From NCBI GenBank assembly GCA_019359235.1, contig JAHHHT010000023.1, forward strand, positions 1 to 64,000: a DNA stretch of 64,000 bases, written 5' to 3'. The notes beneath the pieces are model-generated. The model had not been told where the DNA came from. It was given only the letters and a program-made list of their open reading frames with translations, and searched no databases. The translations under genes and the position numbers were made by a program. Source of the DNA: Oscillatoria princeps RMCB-10 (lineage in GTDB: Bacteria; Cyanobacteriota; Cyanobacteriia; Cyanobacteriales; Oscillatoriaceae). Within the stretch, counting starts at the first letter, position 1. Each line of letters starts with the position of its first letter. Shown here one piece after another: positions 44,722-53,595 of this stretch.

Positions 44722-44943
44722 CTACTGGACGATCCAGTCTCGCCTAACAAGGCGGCTTGCAAAAGCAAGGCAGGCTTTGATATCTTCCAATGTGAGTTCA
44801 GAAAAGTCTTCCAGAATCTCAGATTCAGTCATCCCGCCGGCGAGATACTCCAAAATATCAGACACAGCGAGCCGCATTCCCCGGATACAGGGCTTGCCAC
44901 TCCGTTTGCCCGGTTCAATTGTAATAATGTCGCGGCAGTCCAT
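44722..44943 (-). CDS. DUF433 (VapB-like) antitoxin
   Basis: A 73-aa protein from ATG 44943. DIITIEPGKRSGKPCIRGMR is the DUF433 signature, followed by the short helix-turn-helix (VSDILEYLAGGMTESEILED). DUF433 proteins act as DNA-binding antitoxins, normally with a DUF5615 (Mut7-C/PIN-like) toxin next door; no such partner is present here, so it is an orphan or now serves the DUF4258/YgiT pair. It reads straight into that pair. Confidence 0.85.
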   Translation of the reverse strand: MDCRDIITIEPGKRSGKPCIRGMRLAVSDILEYLAGGMTESEILEDFSELTLEDIKACLAFASRLVRRDWIVQ

Positions 44944-45129
44944 GAGCGCTCCGTGATTCACACAGAAACATTATAACACTCAGCGCGAGCCCGAACAATA
45001 ACACCAGCCAAAGAAATGCAAGTCCTTCCGAGATTTTGCATCGCCCGGGTGCCGGTCAGCCGGCCCACCGGCATCCCTTCCAGCCCTTACTTGGATAGCC
45101 GCTCACGTGCCAGCCAGATGAATTAAGCT

Positions 45130-46467
45130 CTAGTAACTTTCCTTTTCCAGTTTATCAAGTATTTGTTCGCAGTATTCCCTAATAGTTGATGTATTTGACT
45201 TACCCAAATCAATTCCTTTAAAGGCTTCTTGGATGCGCCAAATTTGCTCTTCAAGTTGTCTGGCTTCATCTGATGAAAGCTTTTTTTCTCGTCCATAACC
45301 AGTATTTGACAGCCCCCATATAATAGCCACTCCCTTTATCAAAAGGGTTTTCAGTTGCTCGATGTCAATCTCGATAGTAACTGTATCACCGTGATCGGAA
45401 AAAATGCCCAGGCTTCCTATGGCACCTCCTATTGTTCCTCCAATTTGCGCCCAAGCGAGCCCGACGGGTATAGCCCCTACACCTCCAGTTAATAAACCTC
45501 CGATACCAGCCCCTAAAATACCTGATATCAGAGCAGTGACACCTCCCAAAATTGCTGCGGCTCCACCACCGATGCCTATACGATTACCCCAATGCGCTTT
45601 CGGACGCATTTTTAATAGTAATTCATCCTTTGAAGTCGTTGGATTTTCTGCTGCTATCTTATATAGATCCGTAACACAATAAGTGAAATAAGCAAAATTG
45701 CCATTAATTTTTCGGACAATATCATTTTGTACTCTCTCCTCATTAAAATCGCTCTTTTGAATAGTGTAGCTTGCTTCTTTTCTACAATCTTCAATAAATT
45801 CCGCTAAGAACTTACAAGCTTCTTGCCTAATGTCTGCCTGCCTCTTCTTAAACAGGTTTAATCCTTCTTTAAAACGTAATTTTTGCTGGTCATCAAGTAT
45901 TTGGAAAATAATCTCATATATTTTCTCGACTTTTACAGGATTATCCCAATGAGCATCGAAACTAATCAGAGGTATTCCGCGCTCTTTAAACAGGGTTTCC
46001 CATTGATTAATTCTCTGCTTAACTTTTGCTTCATTGGTAGCTCTAACTGTTTGCTGATATTGATTAAGAACAGCTACTACCTTCTGATGATTTTGTCTGA
46101 CGAGTAAAACCTCTGATTGGTGGGCGGGTTTTGGCACATCAGCCAAATCAGCTACATAAACAACAACGTCACTTTCTTTTACTGCTTGTATGGCTTTAAA
46201 ATCGTCAGCATTGTCAGATTCAAAATTCGGATTTATTTCTAAAAATTTCTCCGGATCTCGAAAATACATCACCATTTCCCCAGCCCTTTGAAATCCTGGA
46301 GTATCTATAAATGTTGCTTGCATATCTTTAAAATAGCAGTGTTCAGCTTCCGTTGTAACACCTGCTCTATCTTCTACTTCTCCTATATTACTTTTTGTTA
46401 AAGTTCTAATTAGAGTGGTTTTTCCAACGTTTTGCTGGCCAGCTATAGCAATTTTGATAGGTTCCAT
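45130..46467 (-). CDS. GTPase with glycine-rich hydrophobic region (DUF3482-like)
   Basis: A 445-aa TRAFAC GTPase. G1 is GQQNVGKTT (10-18), the switch-I Thr lies near GVTTEAEH, and G3 is DTPGFQ (55-60). The position of G4 reads VLNQYQQ instead of NKxD, so guanine specificity may be reduced. After a helical middle (FKEGLNLFKKRQADIRQEAC) there is a long Gly/Ala/Ile-rich stretch (about 290-350, IGGGAAAILGGVTALISGIL), which could insert in membrane. Such proteins occur with conflict and stress systems; role unknown. The DNA is more AT-rich than gltB next to it, which suggests separate origin. Confidence 0.85.
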   Translation of the reverse strand: MEPIKIAIAGQQNVGKTTLIRTLTKSNIGEVEDRAGVTTEAEHCYFKDMQATFIDTPGFQRAGEMVMYFRDPEKFLEINPNFESDNADDFKAIQAVKESDVVVYVADLADVPKPAHQSEVLLVRQNHQKVVAVLNQYQQTVRATNEAKVKQRINQWETLFKERGIPLISFDAHWDNPVKVEKIYEIIFQILDDQQKLRFKEGLNLFKKRQADIRQEACKFLAEFIEDCRKEASYTIQKSDFNEERVQNDIVRKINGNFAYFTYCVTDLYKIAAENPTTSKDELLLKMRPKAHWGNRIGIGGGAAAILGGVTALISGILGAGIGGLLTGGVGAIPVGLAWAQIGGTIGGAIGSLGIFSDHGDTVTIEIDIEQLKTLLIKGVAIIWGLSNTGYGREKKLSSDEARQLEEQIWRIQEAFKGIDLGKSNTSTIREYCEQILDKLEKESY

Positions 46468-46589
46468 AGCAACTGTTTGATTTGTGGATTGATGATTACC
46501 ATTTTACACCCTTTGGATGAATTCCGCTATCCCCCCCTCCCCGTGAACGGGGAGGGGGTAGGGGTGAGGGGGCCACCCCCCCAGAAAAA

Positions 46590-49500
46590 TCAGCCGCCAC
46601 CGATCCGCGCAACGTCGCGAGCGTTCTGCTCAAATGCCGCCGCCAGCGCATCATCGCCACTCAACCCAGATTCCTGGGCTTTCTTGAGCGCCTGCAGCAC
46701 CCGCTTGTAGTCCTTCGGTATCACCTTGACGAACTTCGGCAGCATCTCCTCCCAGTTGGCCAGGACTTGGGCAGCCTTATCGCTCTTCGTGTACTCCGCG
46801 TGCTTCTGGATCATCTCGCGAACTTCGGCAATCTCCTCAGCATCGTCCAGGGTTTCCAGTCCCACCATAGACATATTGCAGCGCGTCGCGAAATCGCCCT
46901 TCTCATCGAGAATGTAGGCCACACCGCCACTCATCCCCGCCGCGAAGTTGCGCCCAGCATGGCCAAGCACCACGACTTTGCCGCCGGTCATGTACTCGCA
47001 ACCGTGATCGCCCACAGCTTCCACAACCGCCTTGACGCCGGAATTGCGCACGCCGAAGCGCTCACCGGCCATACCCCGGATATAAGCCTCACCGCCCGTC
47101 GCCCCGTAGAACGCCACGTTGCCGGCAATGATATTTTCCTCAGGAACAAAAGTCGAGCCCGCCGGCGGATACAGCACAATCTTGCCGCCGCTCAACCCCT
47201 TACCCAAGTAGTCATTCGCGTCGCCTTCCAGTTCCAGCGTCACACCCTTCGGCACAAACGCCCCGAAACTCTGACCGGCACTCCCTTGGAAATGCAAGTG
47301 CACCGTATCTTCCGGCAAACCTGCAGCGTGGCGCTTGGTAATTTCATTGCCCAGAATCGTGCCCACAACGCGGTTCACGTTCTTAATCGGCAGCGTCGCT
47401 GTCACCTTTTCGCCCCGCTCAATTGCCGGCGCGCACAAATCCAGCAGCACCGACATATCCAGCGATTTTTCCAGCCCGTGATCCTGCGGCATCTGGCAGT
47501 ACCGGCCCACTTCTGGCCCCACTTCCGGCTGGTAGAGAATCTTCGACATGTCAATCCCCTTCGCCTTCCAGTGAGCCACCGCCTTCTTCGGCTCCAGCAC
47601 ATCTGTGCTACCCACCATTTCCTCCAGCTTGCGGAAACCGAGCTGGGCCATAATTTCGCGGACTTCCTGCGCCACGAACTTCATGAAGTTCTCCACATGC
47701 TCGGGTTCGCCAACAAAATTCTTCCGCAACTCCGGATTCTGCGTGGCCACACCGGCAGGGCAAGTATTCAGGTGGCACACCCGCATCATAATGCAGCCCA
47801 TCGACACCAGCGGCGCAGTCGAAAAACCGAACTCCTCAGCGCCCAGCAGCGCGGCAATGGCCACGTCCCGGCCCGTCTTCAGCTGGCCGTCAGTTTCCAC
47901 AGCAATCCGCGAGCGCAGGTTATTGAGCACCAGCGTTTGGTGAGTTTCCGCCAGACCCAGCTCCCAAGGCAGCCCCGCGTGCTTGATAGAAGTCTGCGGC
48001 GACGCGCCGGTGCCCCCATCGAAGCCAGAAATCAGCACAACATCAGCGTGAGCTTTCGCCACACCGGCAGCAATTGTGCCCACACCCACCTCCGACACCA
48101 GCTTCACACTGATCCGCGCCTTGCGGTTGGCATTCTTCAAATCGTGGATCAGCTCAGCCAAATCCTCAATCGAGTAGATGTCGTGGTGAGGCGGCGGCGA
48201 AATCAGACCCACACCCGGAGTCGAGTGGCGCACCTTGGCAATCCAAGGATACACCTTGCCCCCGGGCAGCTGTCCGCCCTCACCCGGCTTCGCCCCCTGC
48301 GCCATCTTGATCTGGATTTCCTTCGCCTTCGACAGGTACAGACTCGTGACGCCAAAGCGACCGGAAGCCACCTGTTTGATAGCGCTGTTCTTGGAGTCGC
48401 CGCGCTCATTCGTCCAGGTGTAGCGTTCCGGATCTTCCCCGCCTTCGCCGGTGTTCGATTTGCCGCCGAGGCGGTTCATCGCCACCGCCAGCGTTTCGTG
48501 CGCTTCTTTCGAGATCGAGCCGTAGCTCATCGCCCCCGTCTTGAAGCGCTTCACAATCGCCTCCAGCGGCTCAACTTCCTCAATTGGCACCGGCTGGCGA
48601 TCCTTGAATTCCAGCAACCCGCGCAGCGTAAAGAACTTCTGGTTCTGCTCGTTTACCAGCGCCGCGTATTTCTTGTAAAGATCGTACCGGCCCTCGCGCA
48701 CCGCCTTTTGCAAGCTGTGGATAGCTTCCGGGCTGAACAGGTGCGCCTCGCCGTCCTTGCGCCACTGGTATTCGCCGCCGGCATCCAGGGTGTGGCCATT
48801 GACCTCGCGTTCCGGGAAGGCGTGGCTGTGCCGCAACATCGCTTCCTTGGCGATCACTTCCAGATCCGCGCCCTCAATCCGGGATGCAGTCCAGGTGAAG
48901 TATTTGTCGATCACCGACTTGTTGAGGCCAATCGCCTCAAAAATCTGGGCCCCGCGATAGCTTTGCAGGGTGGAGATGCCAATCTTGGAGGCGACTTTGA
49001 TCGATCCCTTGGTGACGGCTTTGATGTAGTTCTTGCAAGCGGTCTTGTGGTCAATGTTGACCAGCAAGCCCTGCTGGATCATGTCGTCAATCGTCTCGAA
49101 GGCGAGATAGGGATTGATCGCACCGCAACCGTAGCCGATCAGAGTGGCGTAGTGGTGCACTTCGCGCGGTTCGCCGGACTCCAGGACGAGGCCAACCCGC
49201 GTGCGCGTGCCTTGGCGGATCAAGTGGTGGTGCAAGCCGGCAACCGCCAGGAGTGCCGGTACCGGTGCCTTGTCTTTGCTGACGCCACGGTCGGAAAGGA
49301 TGATGATGTTGACACCGGCATCGATGGCGCGGGAAGCCTGCTGGTAAATGTCACCCATCACCGCCTCCAGACCTCGCACACCCTCTTTCGGGTTGAACAA
49401 AATCGGGATGGTGACGGATTTAAAGCCGCCCTCACTGACGTGCTTGAGCTTCGCCAGTTCTTCGTTGCTCAGCACCGGCGTTTTCAGTTCGATCAGATGG

Positions 49501-51215
49501 CAGCTTTCGGGTTCCGGTTTGAGCAAGTTGCGCTCAGCACCGATCGTCGTTTCTGCCGAGGTGATGATTTCCTCGCGGATGGAATCGATCGGCGGGTTGG
49601 TGACTTGGGCGAACAGCTGCTGGAAGTATTCGTAAAGGAGTTTGGGCCGGTCGGACAGCACGGCTAGGGGCGTGTCCGCACCCATTGAGCCAACGGCTTC
49701 CACGCCATCGCGAGCCATCGGAGTCAGCAGCAGGCGCAGTTCCTCGAAGGTGTAACCGAAGGCGATCTGGCGCTCGATTGTCGTGGTCAGGTCGAGGTTG
49801 TAGTCGAGTTCCACCGACTTCGACCCGGGTAGGGGCGATGCCCCCGTGCTCGCCCCCAGATTCGCCAGTTCAACCATGTGCTGGTCGATCCACTCGCGGT
49901 AGGGGTGCTCGCTGACAATTTTGTCCTTGATTTCTTCGTCCGCGACGATCCGCCCTTCTTCCATGTTGACCAGGAACATGCGCCCCGGTTGCAGCCGGCC
50001 TTTCAAGGCCACTCGCTCTGGCTCCACCGGCAGCACCCCCGCTTCGGAGGCCATAATTACCAGGTCGTCTTTGGTGACGTAGTAGCGCGACGGGCGCAAC
50101 CCGTTGCGGTCGAGCACCGCACCAATTGTCGTGCCATCCGTGAAGGCGATCGAGGCTGGGCCGTCCCAAGGTTCCATCAGGCAGGAGTGGTATTCGTAGA
50201 AGGCTTTTTTCTCGTCGCTCATCGACTCGTGGGCTGTCCACGGTTCGGGGATCATCATCATGACTGCGTGGGGCAGTGACCGGCCCGCCAGCACCAGCAT
50301 TTCCAGGGCGTTGTCGAAAATGGCTGAGTCGCTGCCTTCCAGGTCGATCACCGGCTGGATCTTCTTGATGTCGTCGCCGAACAGTTCCGACTCGAACAGG
50401 GACTGCCGCGCGTACATCCAGTTGATATTGCCGCGCAGGGTGTTGATTTCGCCGTTGTGGGCGATGTAGCGATACGGGTGAGAGCGCTCCCAGCTGGGGA
50501 AGGTGTTGGTGCTGAAACGGGAGTGCACCAGCGCCAGGGCGCTTTCCATATCCGGATCTTGCAGGTCGGAATAGTATTGCCCCACCTGCTCCGGCATCAG
50601 CATGCCTTTGTAAACCAGCGTGCGGCACGAGAGGCTGGACGCATACCAGTAGGGGTCAACCTGCGCCTTGTGGATTTCGGCTTCAGCGCGTTTGCGGATC
50701 ACGTAGAGCTTCCGCTCGAACGCCTTGTCGTCAGTGATATCTGCAGCCCGTTTTAGAAACACCTGCTGCATGAATGGTTCGCTGGATTTTGCCGTGTTGC
50801 CCAGCTTTGAGTTGTCGGTCGGGACGTTGCGCCAGCCGATCGCTGGCTGGCCTTCTTCTGCTGCGATTTTTTCAAACAGCCGCCGCCCGTTCTCGCGTGC
50901 CGCGGGATCGGGGGAGGAGTAGAGGGCACCGACCCCATACTGGCCCGGTTCTGGCAGCTCGATGTTCAGGGCGGCGGCAGCCTTTTTCAGGAACTTGTGC
51001 GGCATTTGCATTAAAATGCCCGCACCGTCGCCGGTGTTCTTTTCGGCACCGCACGCACCCCGGTGGTCGAGGTTCACGAGTACCGTCAGCGCCTGCTCTA
51101 CGATCTCGTGCGATTTGTTTCCTTTCATGTGCACGATGAAGCCGACACCGCAGGCGTCGTGCTCGAACTGGGGATCGTATAGGCCCTGTTTTTGTGGCAT
51201 TTTGTTGCTGTTCAT
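46590..51215 (-). CDS. gltB: Glutamate synthase large subunit (NAD(P)H-GOGAT alpha)
   Basis: A 1541-aa enzyme: glutamine plus 2-oxoglutarate plus reductant to two glutamates. A 21-residue propeptide precedes the Ntn nucleophile Cys22 ([12 protein letters not shown]). The glutaminase domain (22 to about 430) is followed by the central domain, the FMN/TIM-barrel domain ([39 protein letters not shown]), the 3Fe-4S cysteines ([16 protein letters not shown]) and the Gly-rich beta-helix ([20 protein letters not shown]). Between GGEDPERY and [13 protein letters not shown] only a few residues occur; the roughly 25-residue ferredoxin loop of cyanobacterial GltS is absent, so I call it GltB. Upstream is an operator-like palindrome at 51340-51358. 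Confidence 0.95.
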   Translation of the reverse strand: MNSNKMPQKQGLYDPQFEHDACGVGFIVHMKGNKSHEIVEQALTVLVNLDHRGACGAEKNTGDGAGILMQMPHKFLKKAAAALNIELPEPGQYGVGALYSSPDPAARENGRRLFEKIAAEEGQPAIGWRNVPTDNSKLGNTAKSSEPFMQQVFLKRAADITDDKAFERKLYVIRKRAEAEIHKAQVDPYWYASSLSCRTLVYKGMLMPEQVGQYYSDLQDPDMESALALVHSRFSTNTFPSWERSHPYRYIAHNGEINTLRGNINWMYARQSLFESELFGDDIKKIQPVIDLEGSDSAIFDNALEMLVLAGRSLPHAVMMMIPEPWTAHESMSDEKKAFYEYHSCLMEPWDGPASIAFTDGTTIGAVLDRNGLRPSRYYVTKDDLVIMASEAGVLPVEPERVALKGRLQPGRMFLVNMEEGRIVADEEIKDKIVSEHPYREWIDQHMVELANLGASTGASPLPGSKSVELDYNLDLTTTIERQIAFGYTFEELRLLLTPMARDGVEAVGSMGADTPLAVLSDRPKLLYEYFQQLFAQVTNPPIDSIREEIITSAETTIGAERNLLKPEPESCHLIELKTPVLSNEELAKLKHVSEGGFKSVTIPILFNPKEGVRGLEAVMGDIYQQASRAIDAGVNIIILSDRGVSKDKAPVPALLAVAGLHHHLIRQGTRTRVGLVLESGEPREVHHYATLIGYGCGAINPYLAFETIDDMIQQGLLVNIDHKTACKNYIKAVTKGSIKVASKIGISTLQSYRGAQIFEAIGLNKSVIDKYFTWTASRIEGADLEVIAKEAMLRHSHAFPEREVNGHTLDAGGEYQWRKDGEAHLFSPEAIHSLQKAVREGRYDLYKKYAALVNEQNQKFFTLRGLLEFKDRQPVPIEEVEPLEAIVKRFKTGAMSYGSISKEAHETLAVAMNRLGGKSNTGEGGEDPERYTWTNERGDSKNSAIKQVASGRFGVTSLYLSKAKEIQIKMAQGAKPGEGGQLPGGKVYPWIAKVRHSTPGVGLISPPPHHDIYSIEDLAELIHDLKNANRKARISVKLVSEVGVGTIAAGVAKAHADVVLISGFDGGTGASPQTSIKHAGLPWELGLAETHQTLVLNNLRSRIAVETDGQLKTGRDVAIAALLGAEEFGFSTAPLVSMGCIMMRVCHLNTCPAGVATQNPELRKNFVGEPEHVENFMKFVAQEVREIMAQLGFRKLEEMVGSTDVLEPKKAVAHWKAKGIDMSKILYQPEVGPEVGRYCQMPQDHGLEKSLDMSVLLDLCAPAIERGEKVTATLPIKNVNRVVGTILGNEITKRHAAGLPEDTVHLHFQGSAGQSFGAFVPKGVTLELEGDANDYLGKGLSGGKIVLYPPAGSTFVPEENIIAGNVAFYGATGGEAYIRGMAGERFGVRNSGVKAVVEAVGDHGCEYMTGGKVVVLGHAGRNFAAGMSGGVAYILDEKGDFATRCNMSMVGLETLDDAEEIAEVREMIQKHAEYTKSDKAAQVLANWEEMLPKFVKVIPKDYKRVLQALKKAQESGLSGDDALAAAFEQNARDVARIGGG

Positions 51216-51339
51216 TTTGATGGCGTTAAAGTGGCTGTGCGACGAGCCGCAACACAGCGGCTGAAAGGTTTCTAGAGCAAGATTTGCAAAAAAAATCCCG
51301 CATCTTCACTCGCGTTCAAAGGGGGAGCGATCGAAAGTT

Positions 51340-51358
51340 TTGTATAGGGTTTATACAA
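51340..51358. promoter_or_regulatory. Palindromic operator candidate upstream of gltB
   Basis: TTGTATA-GGGTT-TATACAA, perfect 7-bp arms, 125 bp upstream of the gltB start. It resembles, but does not exactly match, an NtcA site (GTA-N8-TAC; here the spacing is N9). It could be a binding site for a nitrogen regulator or contain a -10 element for gltB. Confidence 0.4.
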
Positions 51359-51392
51359 TAGCTGTTCCGAGCAGGGGCGGGCACTTCGTTGC

Positions 51393-51475
51393 CGGTAGGG
51401 GCGATCACGGGGGCGTCGCCCCTACGGTCTTTTTCGCAGGGGCGATCACGGTGCCATCGCCCCTGCGAAACCCGT
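51393..51475. repeat. Two adjacent GGGGCGAT...CGCCCC hairpins
   Basis: GTAGGGGCGATCACGGGGGC and complement (51396-51424), then GCAGGGGCGATCACGGTGCC and complement (51440-51470). Members of the same hairpin family as the insert in the repeat at 41211-41368 and in 62986-63088. Confidence 0.75.
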
Positions 51476-51845
51476 TGAGCGACAGCTGCAAGGGGAGCAA
51501 ATATACCTGCTGCGCCGGCAGGAACGGGGAAATCGAGTTACAGAGTTTCGTCTTTTCATGCTGACGAGCTGTGCTGGTTCTAAATTAGATGTAATAAACG
51601 GGCTGGAGCTTTTGGTCTTCTGTTGCCGGTGGGCGGTCTCCGTGGGTGGCGGGGCGGGCAGGGTGGCTCGGCCCCTACAGGTATATGGGTTCGTCGCTCC
51701 GCGAGACGCCCGCTTAGGGCCATTTACTAATTCGGAGGCGCTCGCGGCGGAGGGTGCGATTAGCCGGTGGATAGCTGTTTTTCTAGCTTGCCCGTATTTT
51801 CTACCCAGGCAGCGTTGCAGGCTTGTATCTTAAGGAAAATTTTAG

Positions 51846-52075
51846 CTACTCTCGCAGAAGTTTACAAAAGTTAGTAACACAGGAGGCTGGCTGATTCTCC
51901 ACTGGGCGCAGGCTGTACCTGAACTCGCTCCCTCGCGCTTTAATCAACGGATCGATGCCGATTTTGCATAGGAAGTAAGGTGCCTCCCTCTCAGTCCAGC
52001 CCCCCAAAAGCCTATTTACCAAAGTGGTGCGATCCAAACTCGCAGCTTCGCTCCTGAATCAAAGATTCAATGGTT
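51846..52075 (-). pseudogene. Possible frameshifted small helical protein gene
   Basis: On the minus strand KTIESLIQERS (about 52073-52041) in one frame continues as EAASLDRTTLVNRLLGGWTE in the next frame, then REAPYFLCKIGIDPLIKARG to a stop at 51846. Read across the shift it gives a plausible small helical DNA-binding-like protein. The frame break and lack of a clear start make this a tentative pseudogene. A palindrome at 52100-52118 lies just upstream. Confidence 0.3.
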
Positions 52076-52099
52076 TTGCCGCTACAATATAGGTTATAA

Positions 52100-52118
52100 T
52101 TGTCATATTAAATGACAA
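52100..52118. promoter_or_regulatory. Operator-like palindrome
   Basis: TTGTCAT-ATTAA-ATGACAA with perfect 7-bp arms, between the possible small pseudogene (minus) and unannotated plus-strand DNA. Candidate binding site for a dimeric regulator. Confidence 0.35.
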
Positions 52119-53242
52119 GTTAGATGCGCTTTTCCTGGAGGCGTCCGGCAGGGAGCCAGAGGATTGCGAGCCGCTGGCGTTCGCTCGGTCTTTTCGCCCT
52201 GTGGATAAGGCCGGTGGGGCGCTCGGAAGTTAGAGCGCCAGTCCTGACAGCCGGCGCTGTGCCGCCAGCGCCCGGGTTTCTGGCCGCAGACGTTAACTGT
52301 CTGATAAATTGCATATAGTTTGGGTAAAATTATATGCCGGTCAGCTTGGATAATTTCGCCAGCCCCAACATGCCGGCGGCAGGAGTAAAAACCGTGGTTG
52401 CAAAAAACTTTGCACTCACAGGAGTGCCGGCAGTTCAGGCAAGCAGTGCTAGAGATCCTCGTGATGGGTGAGGGGAAAACTTACCAGCAAATTGCTGAGT
52501 TGAGCGGATGTGGCTGGCGCACTCCAGCCTGCCGGTGTCTGCGGGGCGACCCAGATAATTGAGAAAAATGAACAGACAAGCGGCAGCCAGGAAACATTCA
52601 GAGACAAGCGGCAGCCAGCCCATTCTGGAAAAGGCGCGGCATTATCCCTCAATCTGTCGCTTTTGACAAGAGATAAACAGCCGAAACAATCGCGGTGTGA
52701 GTCTGGGCGGTGGGCCGGTCAGAAGTTCGGGACTGACCGGCGCGTTCCTGACCGCCGCTGCGGATGCAGGGGCGAATGGCCAGAATTAGCCCTCACCGGC
52801 GCACCGGCACCGGATCAGCCCCGCCCTCGCACCGGCAGCCGGTCCGGCACGCAGCCGTGGGCCGGCGGCGACCGGCGGCCAAACTGTCCACCCGGAAAAA
52901 CCAGCCCGCCGGCAGAAATCCTCACTCAGCAAAGGTTAGAGAGGGGGCGGACCGTAGGGTGTGCCGGTCGGAGCGGATAGTGACACTCAAGCCGAAACTG
53001 CATTCTGGGGAAGTTCCTACAGTTAAATTGTAGAGTTCAACATTACCCAGATGGAATTCACCGCCCACCTCCCCCAAATTCTCGCTCAGCCTGTCCCAGT
53101 GGGGTTTCCACCCCACGCCCGCACGCCCCCAGTCCCCAAAGCTTCCCACAGATATCTCAAATAAACCCGCCCCTGCGAATCTCCCTAGGAGCTGTCCAAT
53201 CCATCAGAAGTCTTCTACTCGCGACCGATAAATTAAAAGTAT

Positions 53243-53527
53243 ATGTTTAATTATTTTGGCTTATTTGGTGCAAAAACTCCCCCCAGCCAATCTGGCAGCA
53301 AGGGCAACGCTAAGCTCAATCTCAAGGATCTGATCAATAGCCGGCAAGAGAAAGCCAGAGTTGATGAAACGATCCAAGGGCCCAACAGAAAAGGGCGGGT
53401 GCAGTTTCAGGGCAGTTGGTGGCCGGCCTTGTGTGACAGGGAAGTGGTTATCTTTCCAGAGGAAATCGTGCGCGTTGTCGGAATTAACGGCATCACTCTG
53501 CTCGTTGAGCCGGTGAGTGATTTTTAG
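53243..53527 (+). CDS. Small NfeD-like OB-fold protein
   Basis: A 94-aa protein. The C-terminal half (KGRVQFQGSWWPALCDREVV, then FPEEIVRVVGINGITLLVEP) matches the C-terminal OB-like domain of NfeD proteins, which normally sits behind several membrane helices and partners with flotillin/stomatin. Here the membrane part is missing; the N-terminal 45 residues are polar (SQSGSKGNAKLNLKDLINSR). Either a stand-alone soluble NfeD domain, common in cyanobacteria, or a truncated form. ATG 53243; weak ribosome-binding site. Convergent with the CHAT gene. Confidence 0.72.
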   Translation: MFNYFGLFGAKTPPSQSGSKGNAKLNLKDLINSRQEKARVDETIQGPNRKGRVQFQGSWWPALCDREVVIFPEEIVRVVGINGITLLVEPVSDF

Positions 53528-53595
53528 GGGAGAGACTCGCTGCGGGGTGCGCCGGTTCAATCCAAAATCCAAAATCTAAAATCCATGCATAGGTC

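Larger units (their letters stand above)
51216..53242. other. 2-kb stretch without a convincing gene
   Basis: No protein I can support with confidence. It holds the gltB upstream region, two pairs of GGGGCGATCACGG hairpin repeats (51393-51475), a GGGCGGTCTCCGTGGGTGGC repeat (51629-51690), a possible broken small gene (51846-52075), an operator-like palindrome (52100-52118), and very GC-rich low-complexity DNA with many CCGGC steps (52700-52920). Plus-strand open frames at 52510-52980 lack any motif. Confidence 0.55.

Noticed and set aside
46767-49667. A 966-codon open frame on the plus strand antisense to gltB
   Set aside because: It mirrors gltB codon by codon, is very rich in His, Arg and Gln, and has no domain. 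It is a by-product of GC-rich codon use in gltB.
46590-51215. Ferredoxin-dependent glutamate synthase (GltS)
   Set aside because: The ferredoxin loop before the ASGRFG segment is absent, and gltD lies nearby on the same strand, so the NAD(P)H-type large subunit fits better.
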